From Cyanophora paradoxa (taxonomy: Eukaryota > Glaucocystophyceae > Cyanophorales > Cyanophoraceae): DNA of 64,000 bases. The notes below the pieces were generated by a model. That model was not told where the DNA came from. It was given only the letters and a program-made list of their open reading frames with translations, and searched no databases. Shown piece by piece: positions 11,658 to 20,656 of this stretch (the stretch's first letter is position 1; every line of letters starts with the position of its first letter). The position numbers were made by a program, and so were the translations under genes. The stretch spans positions 1 to 64,000 of the forward strand of contig QPMI01000148.1 in NCBI GenBank assembly GCA_004431415.1, written 5' to 3'.

Positions 11658-12005
11658 TCACACACTTAACTTCCCATCTTGTTTTTTAGAAAAGCCCGAT
11701 ATAACATTTTGTATTACCTCAATGCATTTCTCTTTCGTAATGTCAAGTGGTATTAACATTTTATATCCTTTGTAAACCAATGCGCATATGTGCTGCCTAC
11801 GAGGATGGTAAAACTGGGAAGCCATATTAAGATGTAAAAACATGTCCTGATGTTTACGCGTTTGTGATATAACAAAGATTACCTTCTTACGGGCATTCTT
11901 CTTTTCCCATTTGAGATAGTTCTTGTCTGTGCATTCTTTTGTTGCTTCTGTTACGGGAATATTTGTAAGTGTCTTACAATATTCTATTATCTCTTGGGTA
12001 TTCAT
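11658..12005 (-). CDS. Hypothetical viral protein (115 residues)
   Basis: An intact minus-strand frame begins MNTQEIIEYCKTLTNIPVTE. Predicted content is mixed alpha/beta, Lys-rich, with no membrane segment. It is the only clear minus-strand gene among the replication genes. The two facing starts (this gene at 12005 and the polymerase at about 12136) leave a 130-base AT-rich divergent promoter region. No family recognised. Confidence 0.5.
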   Translation of the reverse strand: MNTQEIIEYCKTLTNIPVTEATKECTDKNYLKWEKKNARKKVIFVISQTRKHQDMFLHLNMASQFYHPRRQHICALVYKGYKMLIPLDITKEKCIEVIQNVISGFSKKQDGKLSV

Positions 12006-12135
12006 TGTGTTTCTCTATATCTGATACACATAAAATGTTTTCCTCCGTGTCATTTTTTGAGATGTCCTTAAATATGTTTCCACATTTTTTGAACGCGTCC
12101 TTTCCCGAAATTAAAATGTTCCCTTAGAGTAAAAG

Positions 12136-15100
12136 ATGCCCGCCAAACTAATCGCCTTATAAAAGAGAAAAAGGACGAAATATTAGGCTTGTTAGGTAGT
12201 CTTTTAGTCACTGGGAGATCACCGAAGCCGAATACGATCGGAGGGCGGCGATCTTAGATCGAAAACCCCGCTTAGCTAACCTTGCGAATATTGCCGACGA
12301 GCTCTACAATCGCCTGGAAAATGTGGAGCGCTTCTATACCGAAGGGCGGCGCTTAGCCGTCATAGAACCCGATGAGGAAGACGGTTTTGCAATGAATAAA
12401 GCATACGCCTGGTATAGCTATAAGGCGGATGAACAGATAATCTTAGATCCGGTGGAATTTCTCACTACCATCGCTGCAAATCTGCCTGGGCGGCTGAAGA
12501 AAGGCTGGATGAACTGAAAGCTATTAAGGTGCGACTTACTTTCATCTGCCGATACGTAAAAGTGAGTGATCCTAACGTTTTTATCACCAAACACATATAC
12601 AGCGATTATTTCGTAATCACAAGGTCGCGCAATATTCTCACTGAGTTAGTGGGTGTAGCTCAGCAAATGAATGAACAGATGATACAGGTTGACAGCTACC
12701 GGCTCAGTAAATTAGATAAGCTACATGTCGCCGTTTTGTCATATGCGCCGATGGGCGGTTGCTACATTGAGACCCCGAATGGATTGGATTAAAGCGAGCC
12801 ACAGTAAATATTAAGAATATCGATGGTCACGACTGCTTTAATTACGCTATCCTCGCATGGCTGCACAGAAACGACATAAACAGACACAAACGTAATGATC
12901 CGTTCCAATATAGGCGGTGGATGACTGAGCTGGACTTCTCAGGCATTAATTTCCCGGTGGCTTGCGATGCTGCATTAATAGATCGTTTCGAGGACAATAA
13001 TCCCGAGCTGTCAATTAATATATATGGCGCCGACAATGCGACCCAAACCTTTTATCCACTGCACATGTCAAGTAATCCGCGTCGTAAATCGAAGGTAAAC
13101 CTGCTGCTGATCGAGGACGCAAACGGACAGGGTCACTATATTACGATAATGTCACTGAGCCGCCTCTTAAAGACCACCTTTGATAAAGCAAACGACGGGC
13201 GCATTTTCTACTGCGAAACCTGTTTGTCCCGGTTTAGATCACAGGAGAAACTCGATAGCCACACCGACTCTAATCGCTGTATCGATTGGCGCTGAGTAAA
13301 GGTAAATGCCCGGAGCCCGGAAGCTTTATTACTTTCGGACTGCAACACCTAAGGAAATGGTGTGGCTTCCTACTGTCTGCTACTGCAAGGTAGAGATGGA
13401 GTCGGTGCCGGTTCCTAATGAACCAAATCGAACCAAGCGAGAGGTAAAGTCGGTGGCACTTAATGTTGTTATGGGCTCTCATGTTGAAAATCACGAATTC
13501 GAGGGCGTGGATCCGCTGGGACAGATGTTTACCACGTTAGGGGAACTGTGCCGCGAGATGCTTAATACCCTATTTACCAATACACCTATGATTCCGCTCA
13601 CAGAGGCGCAAAAGCAAGCCTATAAAATCACCAAGCACTGCTATATATGCAATCAGCGGTTTACCCACGAAAACTTCCCTGTGCGCGATCACTGTCACCA
13701 AAGCGGCGATTATATAGGGAAAGCTTGCCGAAAATGCAATTTACACAGGAGGATCTCAAAGCAAACGAAAGTAGCCGTGGTCATTGATCGGATGGACGAG
13801 TGCGGGCATGCTATATTCAGGAAAATCGCACAGCAAGACGATAAGCTGCGGGTCGAGATCCTAAGTAAGAATTTCGACGAGTATCTCTCTTACAGTGGGG
13901 ACTTTACAAGTTTATAGACGCCTCGAATTTCATGGATTTTCAGGCGTCCGATGTTAATGATCTCATGGTAAAATTCGGTAAATTCAGTATGCTCGCACAT
14001 GAGCAATACGGTCTGGATCCCACGCATTATGTGAGCGCACCGGGACTATCGTGGGACGCGATGTTAAAGCATACGAGGGTCGCGATAGAACAGATCAGTG
14101 ATGCGGATCAATACGAATTTATTGAGCGGGCAATTAGGGGCGGCTTTGCGACCATGCCCACACGATATGCCGAGGCTAATAGCGAGGATAAACATATAGT
14201 GCTATTGGATGCGAATAATCTATATGGCTATGCGCTAAGTCAGCCTTTACCGGTCGGGGACTATCGCTGGGACGACACGAGCACAGCTTTTACCGAGGTT
14301 GTAGGGCGGAGTGCATTTATAGAGGTCGACCTTGCGTATCCGGACTATTTAAAGGGCGACCATCGCGATTTCCCGCTGATCGTGAGTAAAGAGGTAATTA
14401 CTGCGGACATGCTCGGCAAGTATCAGCGTGGGCTTTTGGAGATTAGCGGCGAGAAGCTCAGTAAAGATCCGAAGCTGATCGCCTCGTTTACGCCGAAATA
14501 TAATTACGTGGTCTCTCAGCCGATGCTGCTCTATATGGTAAAAAAGGGGATCGTAGTTACTAAGATCCACCGGGTTCTCTCGTTTGCAACCGCTGCATTT
14601 ATGAAGCCCTACATAGATCTGAACACGAAACTGCGAAAGGAAGCCCGGAATAAATTCGAGAGCGACTTCTTTAAATTAATGAACAATGCTATTTACGGTA
14701 AATGCCTGGAATCGTGCCGCGGGCGCTCAGTGGTAAAGATCGCGAATAGCACGAAGCTGTTTAAGAAATATGCGGCGAGCCCACTGGTAAAAGCGACGAA
14801 TGTATTAAACGAGACTGCGGTTGCATTCGAAATGTATAGTAAACACGTAAAACTCGACAAACCGGTGGCTATTGGCGCTTATGTGCTGGATGCCGCGAAG
14901 CTGCATAATTATAGCTTCTTTTATGACGTGATCCGACCGACTTTCGTGCAAGCTCAGCTGCTGTTCCACGATACCGACTCGTTCTGTCTGTATATAGAGA
15001 GCGCGGATCTGGAAGCGGGCATGCGAGCGATCAGCCCTTATTTAGATTGCCCTTATAGTCCCGAGAACCGGATGGTTCCCGGTAAATATAAAAATGAGAT

Positions 15101-15392
15101 GCCCGACGTCAAGATAGTGGAGTATGTGGGGCTGCGCCCGAAGCTATATGCTTTCCGCACTGAGAGCTACGACAAGGTAAAAATGAGCGGGACAGCCTCG
15201 AAAGAGGTGCATTTCGACGACTTTAAGCGCTGCCTATTTGACGGGATCACAAAAACAGTAACAGTAGTAAACAAGCAACGGCGATGCCACCACTTATATG
15301 ATTTGGAGAGCAAGCGGATAGCGCTGACCCAATTCGATAGCAAGCGCTGCATATCAGGCGACGGCATACATAGCCTTCCATTCGGCTGTTAG
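12136..15392 (+). CDS. Protein-primed DNA polymerase B (Polinton type) with endonuclease VII-like zinc site; N-terminal frame breaks
   Basis: The polymerase core (13932-15392) is intact, with palm motif A at HIVLLDANNLYGYALSQP, motif B at LMNNAIYGKCLES and motif C at LLFHDTDSFCLY, and the usual pPolB ending (ALTQFDSKRCISGDGIHSL). An intact segment at 13306-13917 carries CYICNQRF...VRDHCHQSGDYIGKACRKCNL, the endonuclease VII-like His-Cys site. Before it come IKNIDGHDCFNYAILAWLH and a C2H2-like FYCETCLSRFRSQEKLDSH, regions typical of transposon-borne pPolB. The start at 12136 (MPAKLIA) is a best guess. Frame breaks occur near 12.16, 12.5, 12.79, 13.29 and 13.92 kb. The stretch between the zinc site and the core looks shorter than usual. 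The enzyme copies the linear genome from a terminal protein primer. Confidence 0.85.
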
Positions 15393-15760
15393 TCGTCTAT
15401 CTTATCGTGCGTTCTTTTCTTGGTTTGCGCTCTAATTGAAGGAGCTGTCGCCTTAGGATATGGAGAAGCCATATGCACTTTAATCCGGGTCGTCAGGGTC
15501 GATTAGGAAGTAATTGGGATCGGGTGCGCGTCCCATACCGGATCATTCATTTTACTGTTTACTGCACGTTTTTATTGCGCGTTTTGCGGTGTTTATTGTC
15601 AGGATTTTCATTAATTATTAAAATCTCGACAATAAACGCTCAGGTAGCCTGATTTTATTGACAGTAAACGTGAGAGTCTCACCGCGGATCGTCAAAAAAT
15701 GAAAGCCCCGTGGGAAACGCAAAATGATTTAAGGAGAACGCGCTACATTTAGGCAACAGG
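15393..15760. terminator. Gene-free gap with nested hairpins
   Basis: Between the polymerase stop and the motif at 15761 there is no gene. GTTTATTGTC (15591-15600) faces GACAATAAAC (15628-15637), and further out TTTACTGT (15551-15558) faces ACAGTAAA (15661-15668), giving a nested AT-rich stem-loop. It could end transcription of the polymerase gene or separate transcription units; this is inference from structure only. Confidence 0.4.
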
Positions 15761-15785
15761 AAAATATTTTCTCAGCTTAAAGTAA
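15761..15785 (+). promoter_or_regulatory. Shared 25-nt upstream motif, copy 2
   Basis: Identical over 25 bases to 8052-8076 (core TTTTCTCAGCTTAAAGTAA) and again placed about 10 bases before a start codon (15795). See copy 1. Confidence 0.6.
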
Positions 15786-15794
15786 AAGGCGACA

Positions 15795-16421
15795 ATGAAG
15801 TATAAGTATGAGGGCAAGCGCATCTTTACTTCTGATATCGAAAAGGTCACGTTTAATCTATGGGACTTCTGCGCTTTATACGAAGCTATTAAAGAAGGAA
15901 GCCACGGACAAGGAAAGACGTTAGATATCACGGATATAAGCGACATCGGCTATTTTCCCGAGCACGATAATCCCAAATTATATGCCCTTTCGTCTTCCGA
16001 TTGCCGCTTGTTCTGCCTGGGAGAACGGAAAGGATGGGATCAATGGGTTATACATGATCAATATGTATCTGTTCACGGCTTTGTGTCTTTGATTGATTTC
16101 GCAAAGGTTTGTGGATTCGTGAATAATGTAACGGATAGAAGAATACCTCTGTTCCACAAGGAATCAGCCATGGATGTTTTGTTTGAAGCGCATTATAATA
16201 GGGAAAGGCACTATTTGGATATTCACAAAAACCTCGAAAAGCACCACACTAAATTCGCGGAATTCGGGCTTGTGATCCGAAACCGAGCTGCCTTGCGTAA
16301 ATACTTAAAAGAGAACGGAGGGATATGGGATAGTGACGCTCAGCTGTGGTATACCGAGAATCATAAAAGCAATCTACTGCAAGTGTTTGAGTGGTCGCAC
16401 GGATATCCCGATTTACCGTAA
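15795..16421 (+). CDS. Hypothetical viral protein (208 residues)
   Basis: An intact frame begins MKYKYEGKRIFTSDIEKVTF. It is soluble and mixed in predicted structure, with many aromatic residues and a C-terminal part (RNRAALRKYLKENGGIWDSD) that could be a small helical binding domain. No family recognised. It lies between polymerase and integrase, ends 62 bases before the likely integrase start, and has the conserved upstream motif, so it is probably expressed as part of the element. Confidence 0.6.
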   Translation: MKYKYEGKRIFTSDIEKVTFNLWDFCALYEAIKEGSHGQGKTLDITDISDIGYFPEHDNPKLYALSSSDCRLFCLGERKGWDQWVIHDQYVSVHGFVSLIDFAKVCGFVNNVTDRRIPLFHKESAMDVLFEAHYNRERHYLDIHKNLEKHHTKFAEFGLVIRNRAALRKYLKENGGIWDSDAQLWYTENHKSNLLQVFEWSHGYPDLP

Positions 16422-16483
16422 ATAAACAATACCTTTCTTGTCGCGTGCGAGTAAAATGTTACATTGATCTTTTTTATTGTCTG

Positions 16484-17926
16484 ATGACAAGGATGTCAAG
16501 ACCGCCGATAGTAAGACGATCGCAAGATTTAGAGGGGAGCACATTGCCGATCCCCGTGCCGAAAGAGAATAAAGAGAGCCGCATAGTAAAGCGGTCTGAT
16601 TTAAAGGCTTTGGTGCCCCGCGATGTGCCCGTAGCCCTTGCTGTCCCGGAGCAATCGAAAATCGCGCGTAAATTCTACGATCCGCAAACCGGTTTCAAAG
16701 GGATCACTAAGCTACGGCAAGAGCTGCCCGACGAGAATTATAAGAAATTGCAAGAGTGGTATAGCCGGCAAGAGGTCGTTCAGATTAATGCGCCGCACCT
16801 ATCCCGCAAACGAGACCCGGCTATACCAATCCGACAGCCTCTCGATACCTACGTAATTGATCTGCTATTCTTTCCGGCGTATGCTAAGTATAATGACGGC
16901 TACCAAGCGTTTTTAACTGGGATGGAGAACACGTTGCGGGTCGGCTATATTATACCGATGCGGGACAAGTCGGCTGCATCGACCTTAGCCGCCTTTATAC
17001 AGCTACAAAATAAGGCGCCGCGACCAATTTTTAAGATTCAAAGCGACCGCGGCTCAGAATTCACTAATAGCCTGTTAAGAGAATATTTCGAGAATCAGTT
17101 TATAGAGCATCAGATTGCGGACACAGCCGACCATCGCGCGCAAGGGCGCATAGAAGCATTTAACAAGCAAATGCGGCGGCTGATCACGAGCTACTGCATC
17201 GCTAATAATACGGCGCGATTTATAGATGTCCTGCCCGAGTTAGAATATAACTATAATAATACGGTGCACTCTGCGACCGGCTATATGCCCGCCGAGACCA
17301 ACGAGAGTCACTATAAGCTCATAGTTCAAAAAGAAGATGCGAAATTCAAGAAATCGATAGCTTATTTGGATCAGATTCAGCCGGGCATGTCAGTAAGGCT
17401 ACGCATCGAGAAGACGCCATTCGCTAAGGGCGGTAACAATTGGAGCCGAATCGTATATACTGTCGCCGCGCGCGAGGGCTATAAGTTTATGCTAACTGAT
17501 CCGGACGGCAATCGCGTAGAGGGTCGCTTTGCCTTCCACGAGCTATTGCCTGTCCAAGCTGTGGATTACCTAATGGCGCCCACAGTAGATGCATTAGAGG
17601 CGGCGAAGGACGAGGCGCGGGTCGATGCGCAATTGCGTAGAGAGGGCATAGAAGCCGCCGCGACTGTGCCGCAAGGCACTCTATTAGAGGATCGCGTGCA
17701 AAAAGAGAAACGCGTAAATAAAGAATTACAGCGGCTAGTAACCGCCGCCGAGCCTAAGCTATCCGGCGGCGTGAATAGCCAACGATGGTATAAGTCGTTC
17801 TCTAATCAGACTGAGAGCTATAAAGCGCCGGAAACCAAAGCTACATTAAGAAGTAGTAGAAAAGTAGCAACGGTAGCGCCGGTAGCTAATGGCGATCGAA
17901 AAGCGACTCTGAGACCACGAAAGTAG
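16484..17926 (+). CDS. rve-family integrase (retroviral/Polinton type)
   Basis: About 480 residues, intact. The catalytic D,D-E core is visible: YVIDLLFFPAY (first Asp, near residue 125), FKIQSDRGSEF (second Asp) and GRIEAFNKQMRRLI (Glu), with the YNNTVHSATGYMPAE segment that follows in Polinton and Ginger integrases. A C-terminal SH3-like region reads MSVRLRIEKTPFAKGGNNWS...DGNRVEGRFAFHELLPV. The last 120 residues are Lys/Arg/Ala-rich. I chose the ATG at 16484 (16493 is equally possible) because earlier codons overlap the upstream gene. It inserts the viral DNA into the host chromosome. Confidence 0.93.
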   Translation: MTRMSRPPIVRRSQDLEGSTLPIPVPKENKESRIVKRSDLKALVPRDVPVALAVPEQSKIARKFYDPQTGFKGITKLRQELPDENYKKLQEWYSRQEVVQINAPHLSRKRDPAIPIRQPLDTYVIDLLFFPAYAKYNDGYQAFLTGMENTLRVGYIIPMRDKSAASTLAAFIQLQNKAPRPIFKIQSDRGSEFTNSLLREYFENQFIEHQIADTADHRAQGRIEAFNKQMRRLITSYCIANNTARFIDVLPELEYNYNNTVHSATGYMPAETNESHYKLIVQKEDAKFKKSIAYLDQIQPGMSVRLRIEKTPFAKGGNNWSRIVYTVAAREGYKFMLTDPDGNRVEGRFAFHELLPVQAVDYLMAPTVDALEAAKDEARVDAQLRREGIEAAATVPQGTLLEDRVQKEKRVNKELQRLVTAAEPKLSGGVNSQRWYKSFSNQTESYKAPETKATLRSSRKVATVAPVANGDRKATLRPRK

Positions 17927-18960
17927 TAGGCGCCGCGGTGCTTTCGTAGCCGCCAAATCGCGCGCTTTGCGAATCAGACCGCGCCACTTTGTAGTAGTGT
18001 AGAACTACTCTATGCGCACGCGGATGCAAAGTATGACTAGTGGAGCCTTACGGGAACGCGCGCCGGCGCGCGCGACGTAGGGACACCTCGGTTTTCGGGC
18101 ACTTGTGCGATGGCGAACTTGCGCGTCGCGCCACGGTTGCGTAAGCTAGTCAAACTAGCACCAACATGCCCGGAAGCAAGTTACGAGCACGTAGCAATTG
18201 AGAGCGCGCCGAGATCGGCTCGCTGTCCAAAGTTATGCGGGGAAAACGGAAGGGGGTCTCCGCGAAGTCGCGATCGCCGGTGTTATCGAGTCGGGACTCG
18301 GGACTCGGGACTCGGGACTCGGAACTCGGGAAATTGCAACTTGCAAGCCGGTCAGTCGCTCAGCGGCTGGTCAGTCATATACACATATATATGCATTCAA
18401 GTTTTTGTTCGCAATTTGTCCACAAAATGACCACAAACCCGGTAGCCCCGATGTCCACAAATGTCCACAAAATGCCACCTTTACGGTATCCCCCCTGTCA
18501 GTCACCTTAACCGGTATCCCCCCTGTCACGTTCTGTCACCTTAACCGGTATCCCCCCTGTCACCCATGAATGATAAATTAAATAAAATAAACAGTCGGTT
18601 ACGCTCACATCCGCGATTGGTCGATCGATCGAAAAACACATAAAAAACTACTTTGTGGCATGCTATATGTTTTCGGAATCGCCGCGATGTGATGACCCCG
18701 AATATGTCGGTGACGCCGGTATATATATGTATATGTCGTCATATGCGAAAAAAACAAAAAGACAAAACAAATTCAGAGTTGTGCGGAATATCTTAGACGG
18801 AGGTTCAGACATATATACGAAATATATACATGACTAAATCGTTTTTGTTTTCATAGAACTCGCATGTTGTTGGCATGTATCTTGCATAGTGGGCGGGGCG
18901 CACTGTTTCACACTAAGGTCAATCGATTTTCATAGAGTCTCAGACTGATAACAATAAGAT
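17927..18960. other. Gene-free stretch with short tandem repeats
   Basis: No supportable gene. It starts GC-rich after the integrase, then has five or so copies of GGGACTC (about 18294-18330), repeated GTCCACAAA units (18418-18470), and three copies of GGTATCCCCCCTGTCA at 18485, 18513 and 18547 separated by CACCTTAACC. The AT content rises from 18,580 on. These look like non-coding element DNA. Confidence 0.6.
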
Positions 18961-19230
18961 AAATAATAAACTACTTTATAATTAATAAAAACTACTTTAA
19001 ACTACTCAACTACCTATGTTAAACTACGCAACTTAATACCGCAAACTACGCATTTAATACCAAAACTACGCAACTACGCAAGTTTTTCACTTTTCTAATT
19101 TTTTTCCCCCCCTACTCTCAAATTTTTTCAGAAAGTTGCGTAGTTGCGTAGTTTTGGTATTAAATGTGTAGTTTTCGGTATTAAAAGCGATCAGATTGCG
19201 TAGTTTTCATGCGTAGTTACGTTAAATTGC
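18960..19230 (+). repeat. CTACGCAA palindromic array, copy B
   Basis: A perfect 22-nt inverted repeat, CCAAAACTACGCAACTACGC plus AA at 19060-19081 against its reverse complement at 19136-19157, around a pyrimidine-rich loop. Further AACTACGCA units lie outside on the left and TGCGTAGTT units on the right. The AT-rich flank with AAACTACTTTA is on the left. Confidence 0.85.
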
Positions 19231-19389
19231 GTAGTCTCCGATTGCCCGCATGCATTTAGGTGCGAGACTATTGTGTAGCCTATAAAACGGTCGTGTTTCA
19301 GTGCGAAACTATCGCGTAGCTTCCCTTTATAGCATGCCGGCGCTCTTTAAGTAGAGAAAGCATGGTATATATCATAGAATCATATTGAT

Positions 19390-19660
19390 ATTAATAAGAA
19401 ACTACTTTATAATATATAAACTACTTGAAACTACTCAACTTACCATGAAAAACTACGCAATTCGAAACCAAAACTACGCAAACGAAACCAAAACTACGCA
19501 ACTACGCAAGTTTTACACTTTTCTAAATTTTCCAGCCCCGAATTTCAAACTTTTTCTGAAAGTTGCGTAGTTGCGTAGTTTTGGTATCTTTTCAGTAGTT
19601 CCCGGTATTAAATTGCGTAGTTTCTTTGAGTAGTTGCGATAAATTGCGTAGTTTCTGTGC
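19390..19660 (+). repeat. CTACGCAA palindromic array, copy C
   Basis: The same structure as copy B, in the same orientation, about 430 bases further on: 22-nt perfect arms at 19488-19509 and 19563-19584, with loop sequence CACTTTTCTAAATTTT closely like copy B and the same AAACTACTTTATAAT flank on the left. Confidence 0.85.
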
Positions 19661-20003
19661 GTAGCCGCTCGATCTCGATGCGAAACTCATACATTTACAT
19701 GCGAAACTGATGCTCTCGATGCGCGCGAACGTTCCATGCAGCACATGGTAGTTGTTTTTGATGAAACGGCGCGTGATCGTCGCTTTTGCATTAAAAATTC
19801 AGAACAACACACATATACAACGCCCGGCTTTTAGACTGAGGCAAGTTATAATTAAACTAAGTTGAGTCACACCTAAACTATAATGAATCTCACGAGATAT
19901 ATAAGTCTACTCATCGAGAATATAGCTAAACTTCACATAAACTATACATATTTCACATATTTTATTAAAAAGAAGCTATAACCCACGATAATGCGTAATA
20001 TCA

Positions 20004-20298
20004 CACATAGAGAAAGCCCGCGTTTTATCATGAGGCGTGATATATTTTAACTAAGTTTAAAATCCACCTCAAATACAAATGATTACGAGAGATAGAGGTA
20101 AAATACATCGGAGATACGAATAAATTAAATAACAGTAAGGGTTTGGATAGTAATTTATAGGAAATACGCACATAAAAGAAAAGAATAAAGGATAAAATAC
20201 ACATAAATATACGTAAAATATGCAATAAATATAGGTAAAATATAAACAAAATATAATTAAACTTAGCCGAGGGATAAAACGCGGGCTTTCTCTATGTG
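20004..20298. repeat. 295-bp unit with perfect 25-nt terminal inverted repeats at the right boundary of the element
   Basis: CACATAGAGAAAGCCCGCG... at 20004-20028 is the exact reverse complement of 20274-20298. The interior is AT-rich without genes. A diverged version of the left half is seen at about 19806-19900 (CCCGGCTTTTAGACTGAGGC). G-rich host DNA begins immediately after 20298. It may be the terminal repeat region of the viral element or a small MITE-like insertion. Confidence 0.65.
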
Positions 20299-20625
20299 TT
20301 CCGGGATCGGGGCAGGCCCGGCGACCCGGGAGGAAGAGGAGAGGAACTTCGAATTCGGAAGAAAGCGCACATGTTTAAGCGAGAGGGGCGGCGAGGGCGG
20401 GGGGGGCCCCCTAGGCCTGTGCCCGGTCCCCCCGGGTCTTCTGGGGCCCGGGGGCCAGGCGGGGGGACCGGGCCGCCTCGGGCAGAAGAGGTAGAAGAGG
20501 TAGGCTCGGCGGCCCGAGGATCGAGGGGTGGGGGGTGGGGGTGGCCATGGGGTGGGGGGTGGGTGGGTGGGTGGGGGGGGGTACGATTTGCATTAGCACA
20601 CATGTACAACAACAACTACTAGGAG

Positions 20626-20656
<31 letters not shown>

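Larger units (their letters stand above)
1..20298. mobile_element. Integrated Polinton-like virus / Maverick (mavirus-like) element, left end outside window
   Basis: The segment carries a protein-primed DNA polymerase B, an rve-family integrase, an A32/FtsK-type packaging ATPase, virion structural proteins and a primase-D5 helicase, all intronless. This is the gene set of Polintons, mavirus-type virophages and Polinton-like viruses. The right limit is inferred: AT-rich DNA changes abruptly to G-rich host DNA at about 20,298, where a 25-nt inverted repeat ends. The left end is not seen. I found no maturation protease. Many genes left of 13.3 kb contain single-base frame breaks, so the copy is either decaying or contains sequencing errors. 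Confidence 0.85.

Noticed and set aside
10908-19660. CRISPR-like arrays (repeated CTACGCAA units)
   Set aside because: Units are inverted around a centre and spaced irregularly, without unique spacers of equal length or cas genes; they are palindromic iterons in a eukaryotic/viral context.
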